A stretch of 64,000 nucleotides of DNA from Neostapfia colusana (taxonomy: Eukaryota > Streptophyta > Magnoliopsida > Poales > Poaceae). Of this stretch, positions 9,860-21,171 are shown piece after piece (within the stretch, counting starts at the first letter, position 1; every line of letters starts with the position of its first letter). A program made the position numbers and the translations under genes. The stretch covers positions 53,971,652-54,035,651 of the forward strand of contig JASWHV010000012.1 of assembly GCA_030760725.1 (NCBI GenBank), read 5' to 3'. The notes below the pieces were generated by a model. It did not search any database. It had not been told where the DNA came from and worked only from the letters and a program-made list of their open reading frames with translations.

Positions 9860-11895
9860 TATTATCATAGTTCATTCCAAGCTGTTAAAAGATCGCTAAA
9901 CCAATGACAAAGGGTCTGAAGAAGGGGATTAAATATGTTTGGAATGCAGTATGTGAAGAAGCTTTCAAAACACTAGTGAAGCATCCCACAACAGCCCCAA
10001 TTCTAGCTCAACCAGATACGATGAAGCTGTTCGACATATATTGTGATGTGTCCGGTATTGGACTTGGTTGTGTACTGATGCAAGAAGGACATTTGGTCGT
10101 ATACGGATCAAGACAACTACAGAATCATGAGCAACATTATCCGACATGATCTTGATCTTGCTGCGGTGGTCCTTGCTTTGAACATGTGAAGACATTACCT
10201 ATTAGAGAATCTAGTACATCTCTACACCAACTACAAAAGCTTGAAGTATATATTCACTCAAAAAGAGTTGAATATGTGATAACGGAGATTGTTAGAGCTA
10301 ATCAAGGACTATGAGATTGAGACTCATTATCATCCGCGCAAGGCAAATGTGGTTGCCGATGCATTGAGCCGGAAATCTCATGTTCACAACCTAACTATTA
10401 CTCCGATGGTAGACGAAGAACCAAGTCTTTACTTGGTTCCATATGGAGCTTTATATAATTTTGCTCTCATACCCACAATAAGAGAGGAGATTATAAAAGC
10501 TCAAGAGCAATACAAGGGCATGTCTCGTATTAGGAGGAGAATGGAGAATGGGGAAATGAAATGCTTCCAGAAAGATGATGAAGGAACCATATGGTTCAAA
10601 GACCAGATAGTTATACCCCGTGATATGGGACTGTGGAAGAAAATTTTGGATGAGACTCACTTATCCAAATTTTCTATTCATCCGGGCAGCAACTAAATGT
10701 ACCAAGATTTGAGGAATACGTTTTGTTGAGTCAGATGAAACGTAAGATTTCCAAGTACGTATCTGAATGTGATACGTGTCGACGAGTTAAAGCCGACCAC
10801 ATGAAGAAAGCAGGAACACTCCGACGTTAAATATTCCGGTTTGGAATTGGGAAGATATTAGTATGGACTTTATAGTTGGGTTGCCTCTTACATTTCAGAA
10901 GCATGATTTTATTTGAGTAATCATAGATCGATTAACCAGGACAGACCACTTCATCCCTATCCATATAAAGTACATTGCCAAGAAGTATGCAGAGTTATAC
11001 ATTGCAAGAATCGTATGTTTATATGGGGTTCCCCGCACCATCATCTCTGATCGTGGTGCCCTATTCGTTGCTCGATTTTGGGAGCAACTACAAGCGTCAT
11101 CGGGGACTAAGTTAATTAGAAGCTCTGCATATCATCCATAGACCGATGGTCAAACTTAATGGGTGAATCAAATTCTAGAAGACATGCTGCGAGCATGTGG
11201 CATCCAGCATGGAAAGAACTAAGATAAAAACCTACCGTTGGCATAATTTTCATACAACAACGGTTATGAAACAAGTATAAAGATGGCACTTTATGAGGCT
11301 CTTTATGGCCGGAAGTGCCGCACACTCTTGAATTGGTGTGAGTCTGGAAAGAGAGTGATTTACGGGATTGATCTTGTAAATGGAGTCGAAGAGAGGGTGA
11401 AGCTTATTCAAGCTAATCTTAAAGCCGTTCAATCTCAGCAAAAGAATTATGCGGACAAGAGACGTCAGCCACTACAGTTTGAAGTCGGAGTTCAAATGTA
11501 TCTTCGTGTCTCCCCAATGAAAGGAATTCATCGTTTTGGGGTGAAGGGAAAACTAGCTCCTCCATTTGTTAGTCTGTTTGCTTGCCATCACGGAGAAATG
11601 TGGACCCGTGGCTTATCAGTTACCTACATCCTTGGCGGGAATTCACAAAATTTTCCATGTATCCCAACTAAGACAATGTCTCAACTCACTACCATTGTCT
11701 GACCGGATGATATTGAAGGGCTATAAAGAATATCCAGTTCAAATTCTGGATGATAAGACCCGTACCACAAGGAATCAAACTTTGTGGTTCTACAAAGTTT
11801 TATGGAGCAACCATACCGCTGAAGAAGCGACATGGGAGAACGAGCATTTTCTCCGCTCCAATTATCCGGAAATTCTATCCTATTTTATTCGCTAA
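9860..11895 (+). pseudogene. RNase H, integrase and chromodomain of element F
   Basis: RNase H-like region 9904-10200 (IYCDVSGIGLGCVL). The integrase zinc finger region is at about 10640-10800 (HPGSN, CDTCRRVKADH), the catalytic core at 10850-11300 with MDFIVGLP and TIISDRGALF, but the block normally carrying the third acidic residue is damaged by stops (11140-11170). The region with GVHKIFHV-like sequence follows, then a chromodomain around 11745-11890 (LWFYKVLWSNHTAEEATWE) that ends at 11895. Several stops and frameshifts prevent translation. Frame is that of RT before the S1 insertion. Chromodomains direct integration to heterochromatin in this clade. Confidence 0.85.
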
Positions 11896-11943
11896 TTTCC
11901 CCACTTTGCCTTTCTTTTATAATCTTGGGACAAGATTATTTTT

Positions 11944-11955
11944 AGTGGGGAGGGA
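11944..11955 (+). other. Polypurine tract of element F
   Basis: AGTGGGGAGGGA abuts the TGTGAAATTT start of the 3' LTR. It is the plus-strand priming site for reverse transcription. Confidence 0.85.
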
Positions 11956-13204
11956 TGTGAAATTTCAAAAAATCCGCAAGTATAAATCAACTCAATAACC
12001 CTTAGCAAAAATGGAGGGAATTAAAATTTTCAAATGCAAATGGTGTGAGATCAAAGTTCCAACTGAAAACATGAGCATAACACTTAAAAATCACCGTATG
12101 ATCTCACAATTCAATTCCTTAGGATCAAACTAGGCAGCCTACCAAATTTTATTAAAATTGGAGCTAAATTGCTTTTATAAAAGATGAAGTATTGCTTAAG
12201 TAGAGTTCCATATTGAAATTCTGAATTATACTTACAAAGGTTCCAAACATGGAGATCTGAATTCACAATTACGTTCTCCATATATCAAATAGTATCCCTG
12301 CAGAATTTCATTAAGTTTGGGCTAGGTTCTCAATTTATTTGGATGAGATAAAGAGGAAATCCAAATTTAAATTCAAAACATCAGATTCAAAATTCAACTT
12401 CATCCAAATTCAAATTGGATTGCACTATTGGATTCGTCATATTCAGTTTAGTCTAGATGCTAATTTTTACCATTTTTGGAACTGATTTACTATTTTAAAC
12501 TGAATTTACAAAGTGTATGAGTGTCGAGGTGGGACCCACATGTCAATTTGAGATTGAGCCAATTCTCTTCTTCCCTTCTCGCGTGCGTGGCACCGATCGA
12601 TGCCGGCGCGGGATTCTACCGGTGAAGCACCCAGACAGGCAGCTCAGTGGAGAAACGTTAAATGCACCTCCATTCACCCGGCTATTTATCCACCTCCTCG
12701 TGCAACCAATCGAGATCACCGTTCGCATCCATTTTCGGCCACCGAACTCACTTCACTGCTGCCACCTCAGTTCACTGTAGTCCCGGAGATCTAGCCTCTC
12801 TCGCGCCTCGTTAACAGAAGAGAAAAGTTGCATTGAGTTTCCCTGTTGCTTACGGTGAAAGTCATTCATCGTTTCCTTTATCGTGCGCGGAGTATTTCTA
12901 GCTTTTGTCTCGAATAGTTCATATGAACCAAAGGGCTTTTGGGTTAGACCTCACCTCACACAATCTAAACAATCATGGGCGTTTAAGGACATGTTCTTGA
13001 CATCCTTTCGGAGCTGTGGCGGCGGAGGCACGGGGCTCAGAGGTGGCGACGGGCAGCGTGGAGCAGGTCGGGCGCGGCCGGGCGGCGGTGCGACGGGGCG
13101 GCCGACGATGTGGCAGTGGCAGGCGGGGGAGGCTGTGGTGGCGGAGGTGCGGCCGGGCGGGAGGGAAGCGGGCCGCGTGGAGGCCCACTCGTAAACAGGT
13201 ATAT

Positions 13205-13420
13205 GACCCTTATTCATGATGGCCAAGGAACAGGCCATCGTAAATAAGTATTAACTTACGATGGCTAAGTTAATTTACGACGGCCTTAGGGTTAGCCGTC
13301 GTAAATAAGTATTAACTTATGACTGCCTGAAGTGGCCATCGTAAACTATTTTATTTATGAAATCCTAAGGCCGTCGTAAATTAACTTAGGCGTCGTTAAT
13401 CATGCTTTTTCCTGTAGTGA
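13205..13420. mobile_element. CACTA (En/Spm)-like terminal fragment
   Basis: The right end reads TTTTTCCTGTAGTG, the reverse complement of the common CACTACAGGAAAA terminus of plant CACTA elements. Inside are repeated subterminal motifs GGCCGTCGTAAA and TTTACGACGGCC in both orientations, typical of CACTA ends. No matching left terminus or 3-bp duplication was found, so it is probably a truncated or non-autonomous copy inside the F LTR. Confidence 0.5.
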
Positions 13421-13603
13421 TAGATCAAGAAAAGACCGAGGAACCACGAAATTCACCAAGTTTTTGGTCTCGGCAGCAAAAAACTCTCGGTTCACCGGTG
13501 AGCTCTTGGTTCCGGCCATTTTCGTCGGATTTTTGGTTCATTTTCATGCTCCATGTGATTCGGCAATCCTCTAGAAGCAAACGGCAAGCAAAATAAAGCT
13601 CGG

Positions 13604-15893
13604 ATGAGCGAGAACCACTTCGCCGGAATTTCTCGAGCCACCTCCGCCGTCACGCAACCATCTCCGGTGAACTTTCGGTTTGGCTGAGGCTACCCGCATA
13701 TTCGGTGGCCCAATTTATGAAGTAGCGGCGAGTTTGGTGAAGCTTCGTGGGCGGGAAGGCCTTCACGGTGAGCTCGACCGCGGGAATCAGCGGGTGACGC
13801 GAGGAAGAAGACGACCCCGACTGGCCCACCTGCCAGTGACGCTTCAGATCGGTTTGTGGCTCCGATCGAGTGTGGCAGCGCGGGTTAAGTCTGTGGCCTG
13901 GTGTTTCTTCACCCTGATTGGGCCATTTCAATCCAGTAGGCCAAGGTCGACTATTAAGGATTTCCAGTAGAAAATAATTCTAGTTTGGGAGCAAACTTTG
14001 GAAATTCATAACTTTCAGTAAAATTATCCAAAAATCCTAAAAAAATGTTAGAATCCTTGTGACCAGTGCTTTCCATCCAGACCAATTAATTGGCATGAAA
14101 GTTACTAGATTGTTCTCAATAATTCCCTTATGATAAATTTTGAGAATTAATTCCAGGAAATTGCATATTAGGAAAATCCCAAATTTGGCCACAATCTTCC
14201 TTTTAATATCTTTGATCTTCTGTCCAAATTTCAGCCTCAGTGGACAGCACTATGTAGGGTAAATAATGGAACTTCGCCTTATGTCCATGAAAATTCCAAA
14301 AATCATAGAACTAATTTTAGAAAATCCTTAGCAACTTGTAAAATTCATATCTCCCTGTAGAATGCTTAGAAAATTATGAAACCAATTTTATTGGACTCAT
14401 TATGACCAGCACTGTATGGAAAACCTACTTTATTGTATGTCAAAGCCCCCAATTTTCTCTGAAATTTCAGAGAATATTAAATACTTAAGGATTTAAATTA
14501 AACACGTACTTAAGTAACAAATCATGGAACTTGGCTAGTAAGTCATATGTGCTTTATGTTGGCCATTGTAATAATCTGAGGGGTATTGGAGTTCATTAGC
14601 TACAAATTTTAATTTTTCACATAAACCATATTCATATGGTTAGTAACAAATCATTTGCATTGTTTTTCATATCGTTTAGTCACTGAATGTGAGGAGACTC
14701 CAGAGCCCATCGAGTTCATCGCTCCAGACCATGACCTTAGTTCTCCTCAGAAACTAGACAAGCCCCGGTTTACATTTAACAATGTTTTATAACATTTTAC
14801 TTTGTATCACCTTATGTGTTAATGTAAGATTATGCATTAGGTCTAAGGTGAATGAAAATCCTCTTGCATAATCAGGAAATCACATGAAAGGTTTGGGTTA
14901 GTAATAAATCCTCGAGTAGCTCATATAATGCTTAATAGGATATTAGGCCTTGGTACAAGTCGAGTAGTTGAAATCTACTCGCGAGTATAGGACTTGGTCG
15001 ACACGGAATGGTTCCCGAACATGATGCTTCAAATGAAATCGAGACGGGGCAGAGGTCTATGGTGCAGCAAGATGGGGTCTTGTGTACGTAGCTCTTCTTA
15101 TGTCGACATGGACCGTGCCGTGTGCAGCCCTGCTGAGCATGTTTGAATGTACCAAAAGCATATTGGATATATGGGCCCTAGTAAATCAATGTAACATGTA
15201 CCTCTGGGGGTCGAGGCATAACCCACCGTCTTACAGGGTAGGTTGAGGGTAGCTAGGTGTAAATCCGCTAACGGGTAACATCAAGGACAGATGCTCGGTG
15301 TAGGGACCTTCTGCTCGGGATGGTGGGATTGGTTCGATGTTTTGGCTGTCTTGTGAAAGGTTGCCCCGTACAACATGGGTGGAGCGTGTTGCGCAGCTCT
15401 GAGTGTGGGTGTATGTGACGTGCTATTCGGGTATCCCTGCAGGTGTATATCGATTCGAGTCACTGTCCCTCTCGGTTATTTTGTACCGCTTGTTCACTGT
15501 GCCGTGACGTAGTAAATTACTAGTGATTAGCAAAATGATATGATTATGATTAGGATAATCTTGTATTGCAACTTGTGTGCTATCGATCTTATGCTTATTA
15601 AAACCTAAAGATTCATGAAAATTAAATGTACGGCTAAAATATGAAAGTAAGGATGAACTCATAAGCAGGTCTTTTATGCAATAATCAATCCCAGTCTATT
15701 GTGGTAACATGCATATAGGGTTCATGTTAGTGTGACGGTTAAGACTTGCTGAGCCATCATGCTCACGATTTCTACCTAAGTGTTGATTGCAGGTCCCCAT
15801 GACATGGAGTTTGGGGAGGAGGACGGGTTCCTGGACAAGACGTTACCCTCGTCGAGGTATACGACCGAGTGGGAACCTTGCACACCGCCATGA
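13604..15893 (+). pseudogene. LTR-embedded small acidic ORF (element F)
   Basis: Candidate exons are 13604-13625 (ATGAGCGAGA..CGCCG, 22 nt, same length and ending as in A; donor GT is now GA), 14680-14757 (after GTTTAG; CEETPEPIEF motif; 78 nt; the GC donor is now AC) and 15793-15893 (after GATTGCAG; EEDGFLDK and TTEWEPCTPP-stop). Phases 1 and 1 match A and D and the frame is open through all three. Both donor sites are mutated, so splicing of this copy would fail. Compared with A, EWEP(Y/C)T is kept with synonymous third-base changes. Confidence 0.45.
15750..15765 (+). other. Conserved TGAGC/GCTCA stem-loop (F)
   Basis: GACTTGCTGAGC, six loop bases, then GCTCAC, 27 nt upstream of the acceptor at 15791-15792. 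It matches the A, B and D stem-loops. Confidence 0.6.
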
Positions 15894-16138
15894 AGGCTAG
15901 TATGGATTGTCCTAGGGCGGGAAAAGTTCATTCTTTTGCTTAGCTTAGACTTGATAGTGTAAACTAAAGAACAAGACTTCCTCTGTAGATATTCAAATGT
16001 AATATATTTTCCACTTGACTTTGTATATTCAAGGTTACTTTATGTAATACGATGTTCTTTTGAGGTTTGTTGTTGGGTGTCGCATCGCATGACACCACCC
16101 AATGCTATTCCTAGAATGTCGAGACCCCGGTCCTCACA

Positions 16139-18410
16139 CCATTCTGCTGATGTGCTTGAACACATGAGACATGATGAGTAATTCCTACCCTCTTAAAGAA
16201 ATAATTCAACTTTTCTTACTCTCCACCACAATCTGTTGGGACAGTGAGGATCTTTCAATTGAATTGTCTCTCAACAAGGTTTTGGAAGTTGTGGAATAAA
16301 TGGAACACGTTAGGTTTATTTTTGAGCACATATATCCAAGTATATTTGTTGAAGTCATCAATGAAACTGACATAATACGTGTTCGTATTAATAGATTTCG
16401 GGGCTGGTCCCCACACATCAGATTGAACAAGCTCAAGGGGATGAGATGAAACACTATTTGATATTGGATATGGATGTTGATGACTTTTGACCCTTTGACA
16501 GGCATCACACACACCTTTATTGTTGGAGATATCAGAAAGGGACACTTTGTTATCGTTAAAACAAGATCAACTATGATAGGGGATAGGTGACCTAGACGAA
16601 TGTTCCATGACTCAACAGAAGGCTTGAGAGATGCTAGAGCATGCCTGTAGCTTGGCTTGGCTGCAGATCTGACAGGGTAGAGACCACCTTCACACTTCCC
16701 TTCAAGAATTACGTTCTTGGTGACTCCATCCTTGATGAAGAAATACCATGGATGATATTCAAAGAATACATTATTATCTTTGACAAGTTTATGAACTGAG
16801 AAAAGATTAATTCTAGAACTGGGAACATAATAGAAAATATTGAGATGCAATGATTTATCAGGTGAATAAATCAAAGTATTGCCAACATCACTAATGTGCA
16901 TACCTTTCCCATTTGCAGTATGAATCTGATCTTGTCCTTGATAATTATTGCTCATGGTGAGTTTGCCCAAGTCCCCAGTAATATGGTCAGTCGCCCCCAT
17001 GTCTGTATACCAGTTCGTGTCAACACCATATGAGGTTACGGCCGCACCAGCAAATTTGTCTTCTTTTATGTAATCTTGATTGAAACGATGCCAGCAATCT
17101 ATGGCTTGATGGTTCGGTTTGCCACAGATCTGACACGCTAACTTCTGACCTTGACTTGTGTTACCTTGATTTGATCTTATGTATCCTCTTCCATGACTTT
17201 GGCCACGTCCAAAGTTTGTTCTTCCTCTGCTGCCATAGTTTCTTCCTCGACCACGTCCTCGCAAGTCAGAGTTGGCAGGGGGTGTGAAGTATAATCTGAA
17301 TCAAGACCATTAAGAATATATAAGATAATCTCTTCATCATCAAGTACCTTCCCAGTTGATGCTAACTCATATGCGAGTCTTTTCATCTTGGCAAAGTATT
17401 GTGCCATCGTCATACTCCCTTTTTTTTGTATTTGTTAATGCAGATCTCAGATTGGCTATCTTGGCCCGAGACTGCAAGGCAAAGGATTATTGAAGTGGCT
17501 TCCATGCTTCAGCTGAAGTTCCTTTGGTCGCAACAAGTGCCAAAACTTCCTTTGAGAGAGAAATTAGGAGATAAGCCAGTACTTGCTGGTCTTGTGTGAT
17601 CCAAGTCGCATACTTTGGATTAGCCACGGTTTCCACCTTTTTGTCCTCCTTGGTGATAAGGCTGTCAATGAAGCTCGAGACTCGTGAGCTATTCGAGTTT
17701 GGCTTGTTAGATGCTCGATTCAAGCTCGGCTCGAAAAATAAACACGCCAAACTCGAACTTAAGTCCAAGCTCGTGAACCTGACGAGCTCAAACTCGATAG
17801 GCTCGATAAGGCTCATCTAGAAAAGTTCCATATTATGAACATTACTTATTATTTTTTAAAATATTGTTTATTTTTATTGTTTAAACGAGCCTCTCGAGCT
17901 CAGACTCGAGCTTTTACGAGATTTAGTCGAGCTTAATTGTTTAACGAGCCTTATCAAGCCGAGCTCGAGCCTGACTGTAGGATCGAGTGGATTTCAGACT
18001 CGGCTCGAGCTCGGCTCGATTTTTTAGCAAGCTCGATCCTGGAAGGTCAAGCTCACTCAAGCTCGGCTCGTTGACAGCTCTACATGGTGATAGTATGATT
18101 TCTTCTAGCGGTGGCAGAACCTTGTAGAGATAACACATCAGTCGTGCGCCTCTCAATACCAGGAGAAATTGTGCCTTCCATATATAGCATAAAGTTTTCT
18201 CTTGTGAACTTTTCTGTAACAGCCGGTCCAAGCACTGGCATGATCACCGTCGAGGAGGGCGAAGATGAAATGTCAACATGTTTAGCTAGATGCATCTCAG
18301 AAGAGCCTTCGGTGTTTATTTATAATTGTACAATGTTGATTCGGTTACAATATTAGCCTACCATGTTTATCTTCAAGTGTTATACTTCTATACGATACAA
18401 TATCTCAACG
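16139..18410 (-). pseudogene. Ty1/copia fragment G: gag, protease, integrase N-terminal half
   Basis: On the minus strand, gag begins near 18290 (VTEKFTRENF), is interrupted by a hAT MITE, continues at 17650-17260, then gives the zinc knuckle CQICGKPNHQAIDCWH (17140-17090), protease-like WYTDMGATDHI, the GAG-pre-integrase region, integrase finger CDACQRVKSH (16510) and the start of the catalytic core up to AHQQNG at 16140, where F inserted. There are at least three frameshifts and several stops. The rest of pol lies left of F, outside the window. Sequence 18300-18410 with an AATTATAAATAAA TATA-like motif may be a remnant of its 5' LTR, but I could not find its primer site, so the right boundary is uncertain. 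Confidence 0.8.
17659..18084. mobile_element. hAT-type MITE in copia G gag
   Basis: A 426-bp non-coding insertion flanked by perfect 8-bp duplications TGGTGATA (17651-17658 and 18085-18092), the hAT signature. Imperfect terminal repeats (GGCTGTCAATGA / GAGCTGTCAACGA) enclose many short repeats of AGCTCG, CTCGAG and GCTCGGCTCG in both orientations around an AT-rich centre. It splits the gag of copia G. Confidence 0.85.
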
Positions 18411-18747
18411 GAGCTCGGAATCAATCTCTAGACTTCTATCTTTAGTAAAGTTTCCTTCTAACACCCCTAACCCGAAATTACCTGTACTGCTGCCATAGAT
18501 AAAAAAAGGAAAATTCCTTCCCACCTCCAACCAGAAAAAAAAACTCGATTTATTTGGGACAGGGCGGTCACGCAAGGCTCCATGAACAGACCATCGACGA
18601 GAGGAGGAAAAGGGGGCGGAATGGAAGAAGGGAGGTATCCTGCTATGGCGACGCGTTGCGATGTCTACTGCGGTCGCGGCATAGGCTGGAACTCTGGAAA
18701 CTTGGCCGGCGGCGAGCAATGGCGCGTTGTTGGCTGTGGGATTGGGC
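18411..18747. other. Unassigned sequence between copia G and copia H
   Basis: This was contiguous with 58874 onward before H inserted (TSD TGGGC). A frame without stops runs on the minus strand through about 18740-18408, and GTACAG|GTAATTTC near 18490 would make a good 5' splice site, so a decayed or partial host exon is possible. I recognise no domain in it. Confidence 0.3.
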
Positions 18748-19071
18748 TGTTGTAAACTCGCCAGAGAACTGGCCGGAGCGAAAGCTACAGGAGAACTCAA
18801 GCGAATGGGAATTGACAGGAGGATTTTTGCTGCTACGTCACTTGGCACTTTTTCTCCACTATTTAAAGGAAACAAACATTAAATGGAACGGCCGTTTCGG
18901 CTGCCATGTGTGCCATCTGCGTGATGCGCTCCACCCAATACGCATTAATGGAGCTCTACAGAAACGTTTGGCCACATAATGTGTGCACGAGCATTAACTA
19001 ATTTAGGAAATTAGTTGCTAAAAGAAACGTAAAACGACTTAATGTGGTGACCGTGGGATGGAGTAACAATA
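18748..19071 (-). repeat. 3' LTR of copia H
   Basis: 324 bp, TGTTGTAAAC to GTAACAATA (the final C of ACAACA has become T), paired with 58546-58868. A TATA-like TTTAAATAG lies on the minus strand near 18856-18866. The flanking AGGGGGAGAAAT on the minus strand (19072-19085) is the polypurine tract. Confidence 0.93.
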
Positions 19072-19080
19072 TTTCTCCCC

Positions 19081-20586
19081 CTAATCCTGACCACGCTCAC
19101 CCACAGCCTTGACGCCTATCCTGCCGCGCAGCTCCAGGAAGCAAACTCGTCCCAGAGCTTTGGTCAGTATATCCGCCAATTGCTCTTCTGTTGCTGTGTA
19201 GTTGATGATGATCCTACCCTCGTCGATGCACTCACGGAGGTAGTGATAGCACACGTCGATGTGCTTGCTCCGCTCGTGCAACACGGGATTCTTGCTCAGT
19301 GCGATGGCCGATTGATTGTCCACCAACAGCTCCGGCGCTCCAGACTCTGTCCCGATCATGTCGGTTAGAAAACGAGCTAGCCAGACGCCCTGACACGCCA
19401 CTTCCGCTGCAGCAATGTATTCTGCTTCGCACGATGACAGGGCAACAACCCTCTGTTTGGCCACCTGCCAAGTAATTGGGTTGCCGCCCAGGAGGAAGAT
19501 GATCCCACTCGTGCTCTTCTGGTCGTCGATGTCGCCGCCCATATCAGCATCACTGTAGCCGACCAGCTTGGGCGGCCCAGCGTGGTGCTTGGTGTAGTGG
19601 AGCCCATGACTCTGTGTTCCCACCAGGTACCGGAGCACCCGCTTGACGGCGATGAGATGATCCTCGCGGGGCGCTTCCATGAAGCGGCTAAGATAGCCGA
19701 CCGGAAATGCCATGTCTGGCCGAGTGTGCAGGAGGTACCGGAGAGCTCCGATCACACTCCTGTACCCAGTGGCGTTCACCGTCTCCGCGGTACTCAGATT
19801 GCTCAGCTTCAGGCGACTCTCCATGGGGGACGCGCTGGGGTTGCAAGAACCCAGTCCGCATTGCTCCAGCAGCTTCCCGGCATACGCCGACTGGCAGAGG
19901 GAGATTCCATCGGCGCCCTGTTTCACTTCAATGCCAAGATAGTATGAGAGAAGACCGAGATCACTCATCTGGAACCGGTCCTTCATCTCAAGCTTAAACG
20001 CGTCAGTGATCGCCTTGCTGGTACCGGTGATGATCAAGTCGTCGACGTATACACCGACAATCAGCCGACCGCCTCGTCTGCTTCGTGTGTACACGCCGTG
20101 CTCGGAGCTGCTCCTCTGGAAACCATGTAATCCCATGGTGGAATCGAACTTGGCATTCCAGGCCCTGGGTGCTTGACGTAGACCATACAGCGCCTTATGC
20201 AGGCGCAACACTTTGTTTTCGCTGCCGGTGGTGGAAAAGACGGGAGGCTGCTGAACATAGACTTCCTCCTTGATCACGCCGTTGAGGAACACACTCTTGA
20301 TGTCCATGTGATGGACCTCCCAGCCCTCGTGTGCTGCCAGCGCCACCATCATCTGTACTGACTCTAGGTGCGTCACCGGCGCAAAGACCTCGTCGAAGTC
20401 GATGCCGGCATGCTGCACGTAGCCCTTCGCCACCAGTCGCGCCATGTGTCGCATGAAGTCACCGACTTCGTTGCGCTTCACCTTGTACACCCACTTCAGG
20501 CCTATCGCACGATGGCCGGACGGGAGTGAAGTGAGCTTGCAGGTGTCATTGTCCTTGATCGCCTTCATTTCCTCCTGCATTGCCGT
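19081..20586 (-). pseudogene. RT and RNase H of copia H
   Basis: An open frame of about 500 codons on the minus strand, ending at TAA 19081-19083. It contains the copia RT N-terminal motif KWVYKVKRNE, the catalytic VYVDDLIITG (Asp pair intact), ALYGLRQAPRAW, and RNase H motifs VGYSDADMGG, SSCEAEYIAA and KHIDVCYHYLRE. Upstream, a TAG (20590-20592) stands where copia pol has Trp before RTAMQEEM, a single G-to-A change, so this is a nearly intact pol 3' half stopped by one point mutation and by the D insertion. Confidence 0.93.
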
Positions 20587-20589
20587 GCG

Positions 20590-21166
20590 CTAGGCAGCAT
20601 CCTGCTCGGCTTCCTTGAACGACATCGGTTCTTCCGCGGAGGTGAAGTCATGCTCCGCGTTTAAAATGCGGCGCGCGAACCCGGGCAGTTCTGCGTCCCC
20701 GGTCAAGTTGTCGATGGCGCGGAGCCGGAGCGGAGCATCATCGTGATCCGCGTCAAGGTTATCATCGTCGACCTCTTGCTCAAGCTCCCCCGGCTCTGCG
20801 TGCTCCCTTGCAAGTGATGACGCTGGAGGTGGAGTGGGTGAAGGTGATGCCGGCTCGACGTTGCGGACGGTCTCGGTGCTGTACTCCACGATGAACGGTT
20901 CAGAGTCGTTGGCCTGCTTATTGTCAGCGTTCTCCCAGCGCCACTTCCGGCTTCATCAAAGACGACGTCACAGGAGATGATGACGTGTTGGTCAACCGGG
21001 TCGTAGCACCGATATGCCTTGGACCCGGCCTCATACCCGACAAAGATCGCCTTCTGACTCCGGTCAGCGAGTTTCTTCAGATTCGTCCGCGTGATCTTGA
21101 TGTGGGCGACACAGCCGAACGTGCAGAAGTAGTGGACGGCGTTAACCTCACTGTGCCAGGCCTTGT
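20590..21166 (-). pseudogene. Integrase C-terminal part and linker of copia H
   Basis: The minus strand gives AWHSEVNAVHYFCTFGCVAHI and IFVGYEAGSKAYRCYDP, the conserved end of the copia integrase, then DVVFDE, a one-base frameshift near 20950, and an acidic, Pro/Ser-rich linker to RT. The start of this block is where D inserted: KMP ends at 56358 on the far side and YKAWHSE restarts at about 21165. Confidence 0.88.
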
Positions 21167-21171
21167 AAGGC

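Larger units (their letters stand above)
4603..16138 (+). mobile_element. Ty3/gypsy chromovirus element F (5' end missing)
   Basis: A degenerate plus-strand gypsy element: gag 3' part, protease, RT, then after the S1 insertion RNase H, integrase and a chromodomain, a polypurine tract and a 4.18 kb 3' LTR. Its LTR ends TCCTCACA at 16138, directly against copia G integrase coding sequence, so F inserted into G; the presumed TSD is CCATT (16139-16143). The 5' LTR and gag start are left of A and outside the window. Many stops and frameshifts of all types show that this is one of the older layers. Domain order PR-RT-RH-IN-chromodomain identifies Ty3/gypsy; a Del/Tekay-like lineage is inferred. Confidence 0.9.
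11956..16138 (+). mobile_element. 3' LTR of element F
   Basis: A 4183-bp LTR from TGTGAAATTT to GTCCTCACA. It has the shared U3 motif GTGGGACCCACATGTCA (12529-12545), a weak TATA-like GCTATTTATC (12681-12690), a GC-rich leader to about 13960 that also holds a CACTA-like end, an AT-rich intron-like stretch (13970-14679), small-ORF exons, conserved RNA blocks (hairpin 14960-14981; GGATATATGGGCCC near 15170; stem-loop 15750-15765) and the LTR end. It is flanked on the right by copia G. Confidence 0.88.

Noticed and set aside
12883..13238. Overlapping Gly/Arg/Ala and Pro-rich frames on both strands
   Set aside because: GC-rich leader sequence of LTR F; frames are open on both strands because of base composition.
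19180..20273. Plus-strand frames of 60-120 codons
   Set aside because: Antisense shadows of the copia H RT/RNase H frame.
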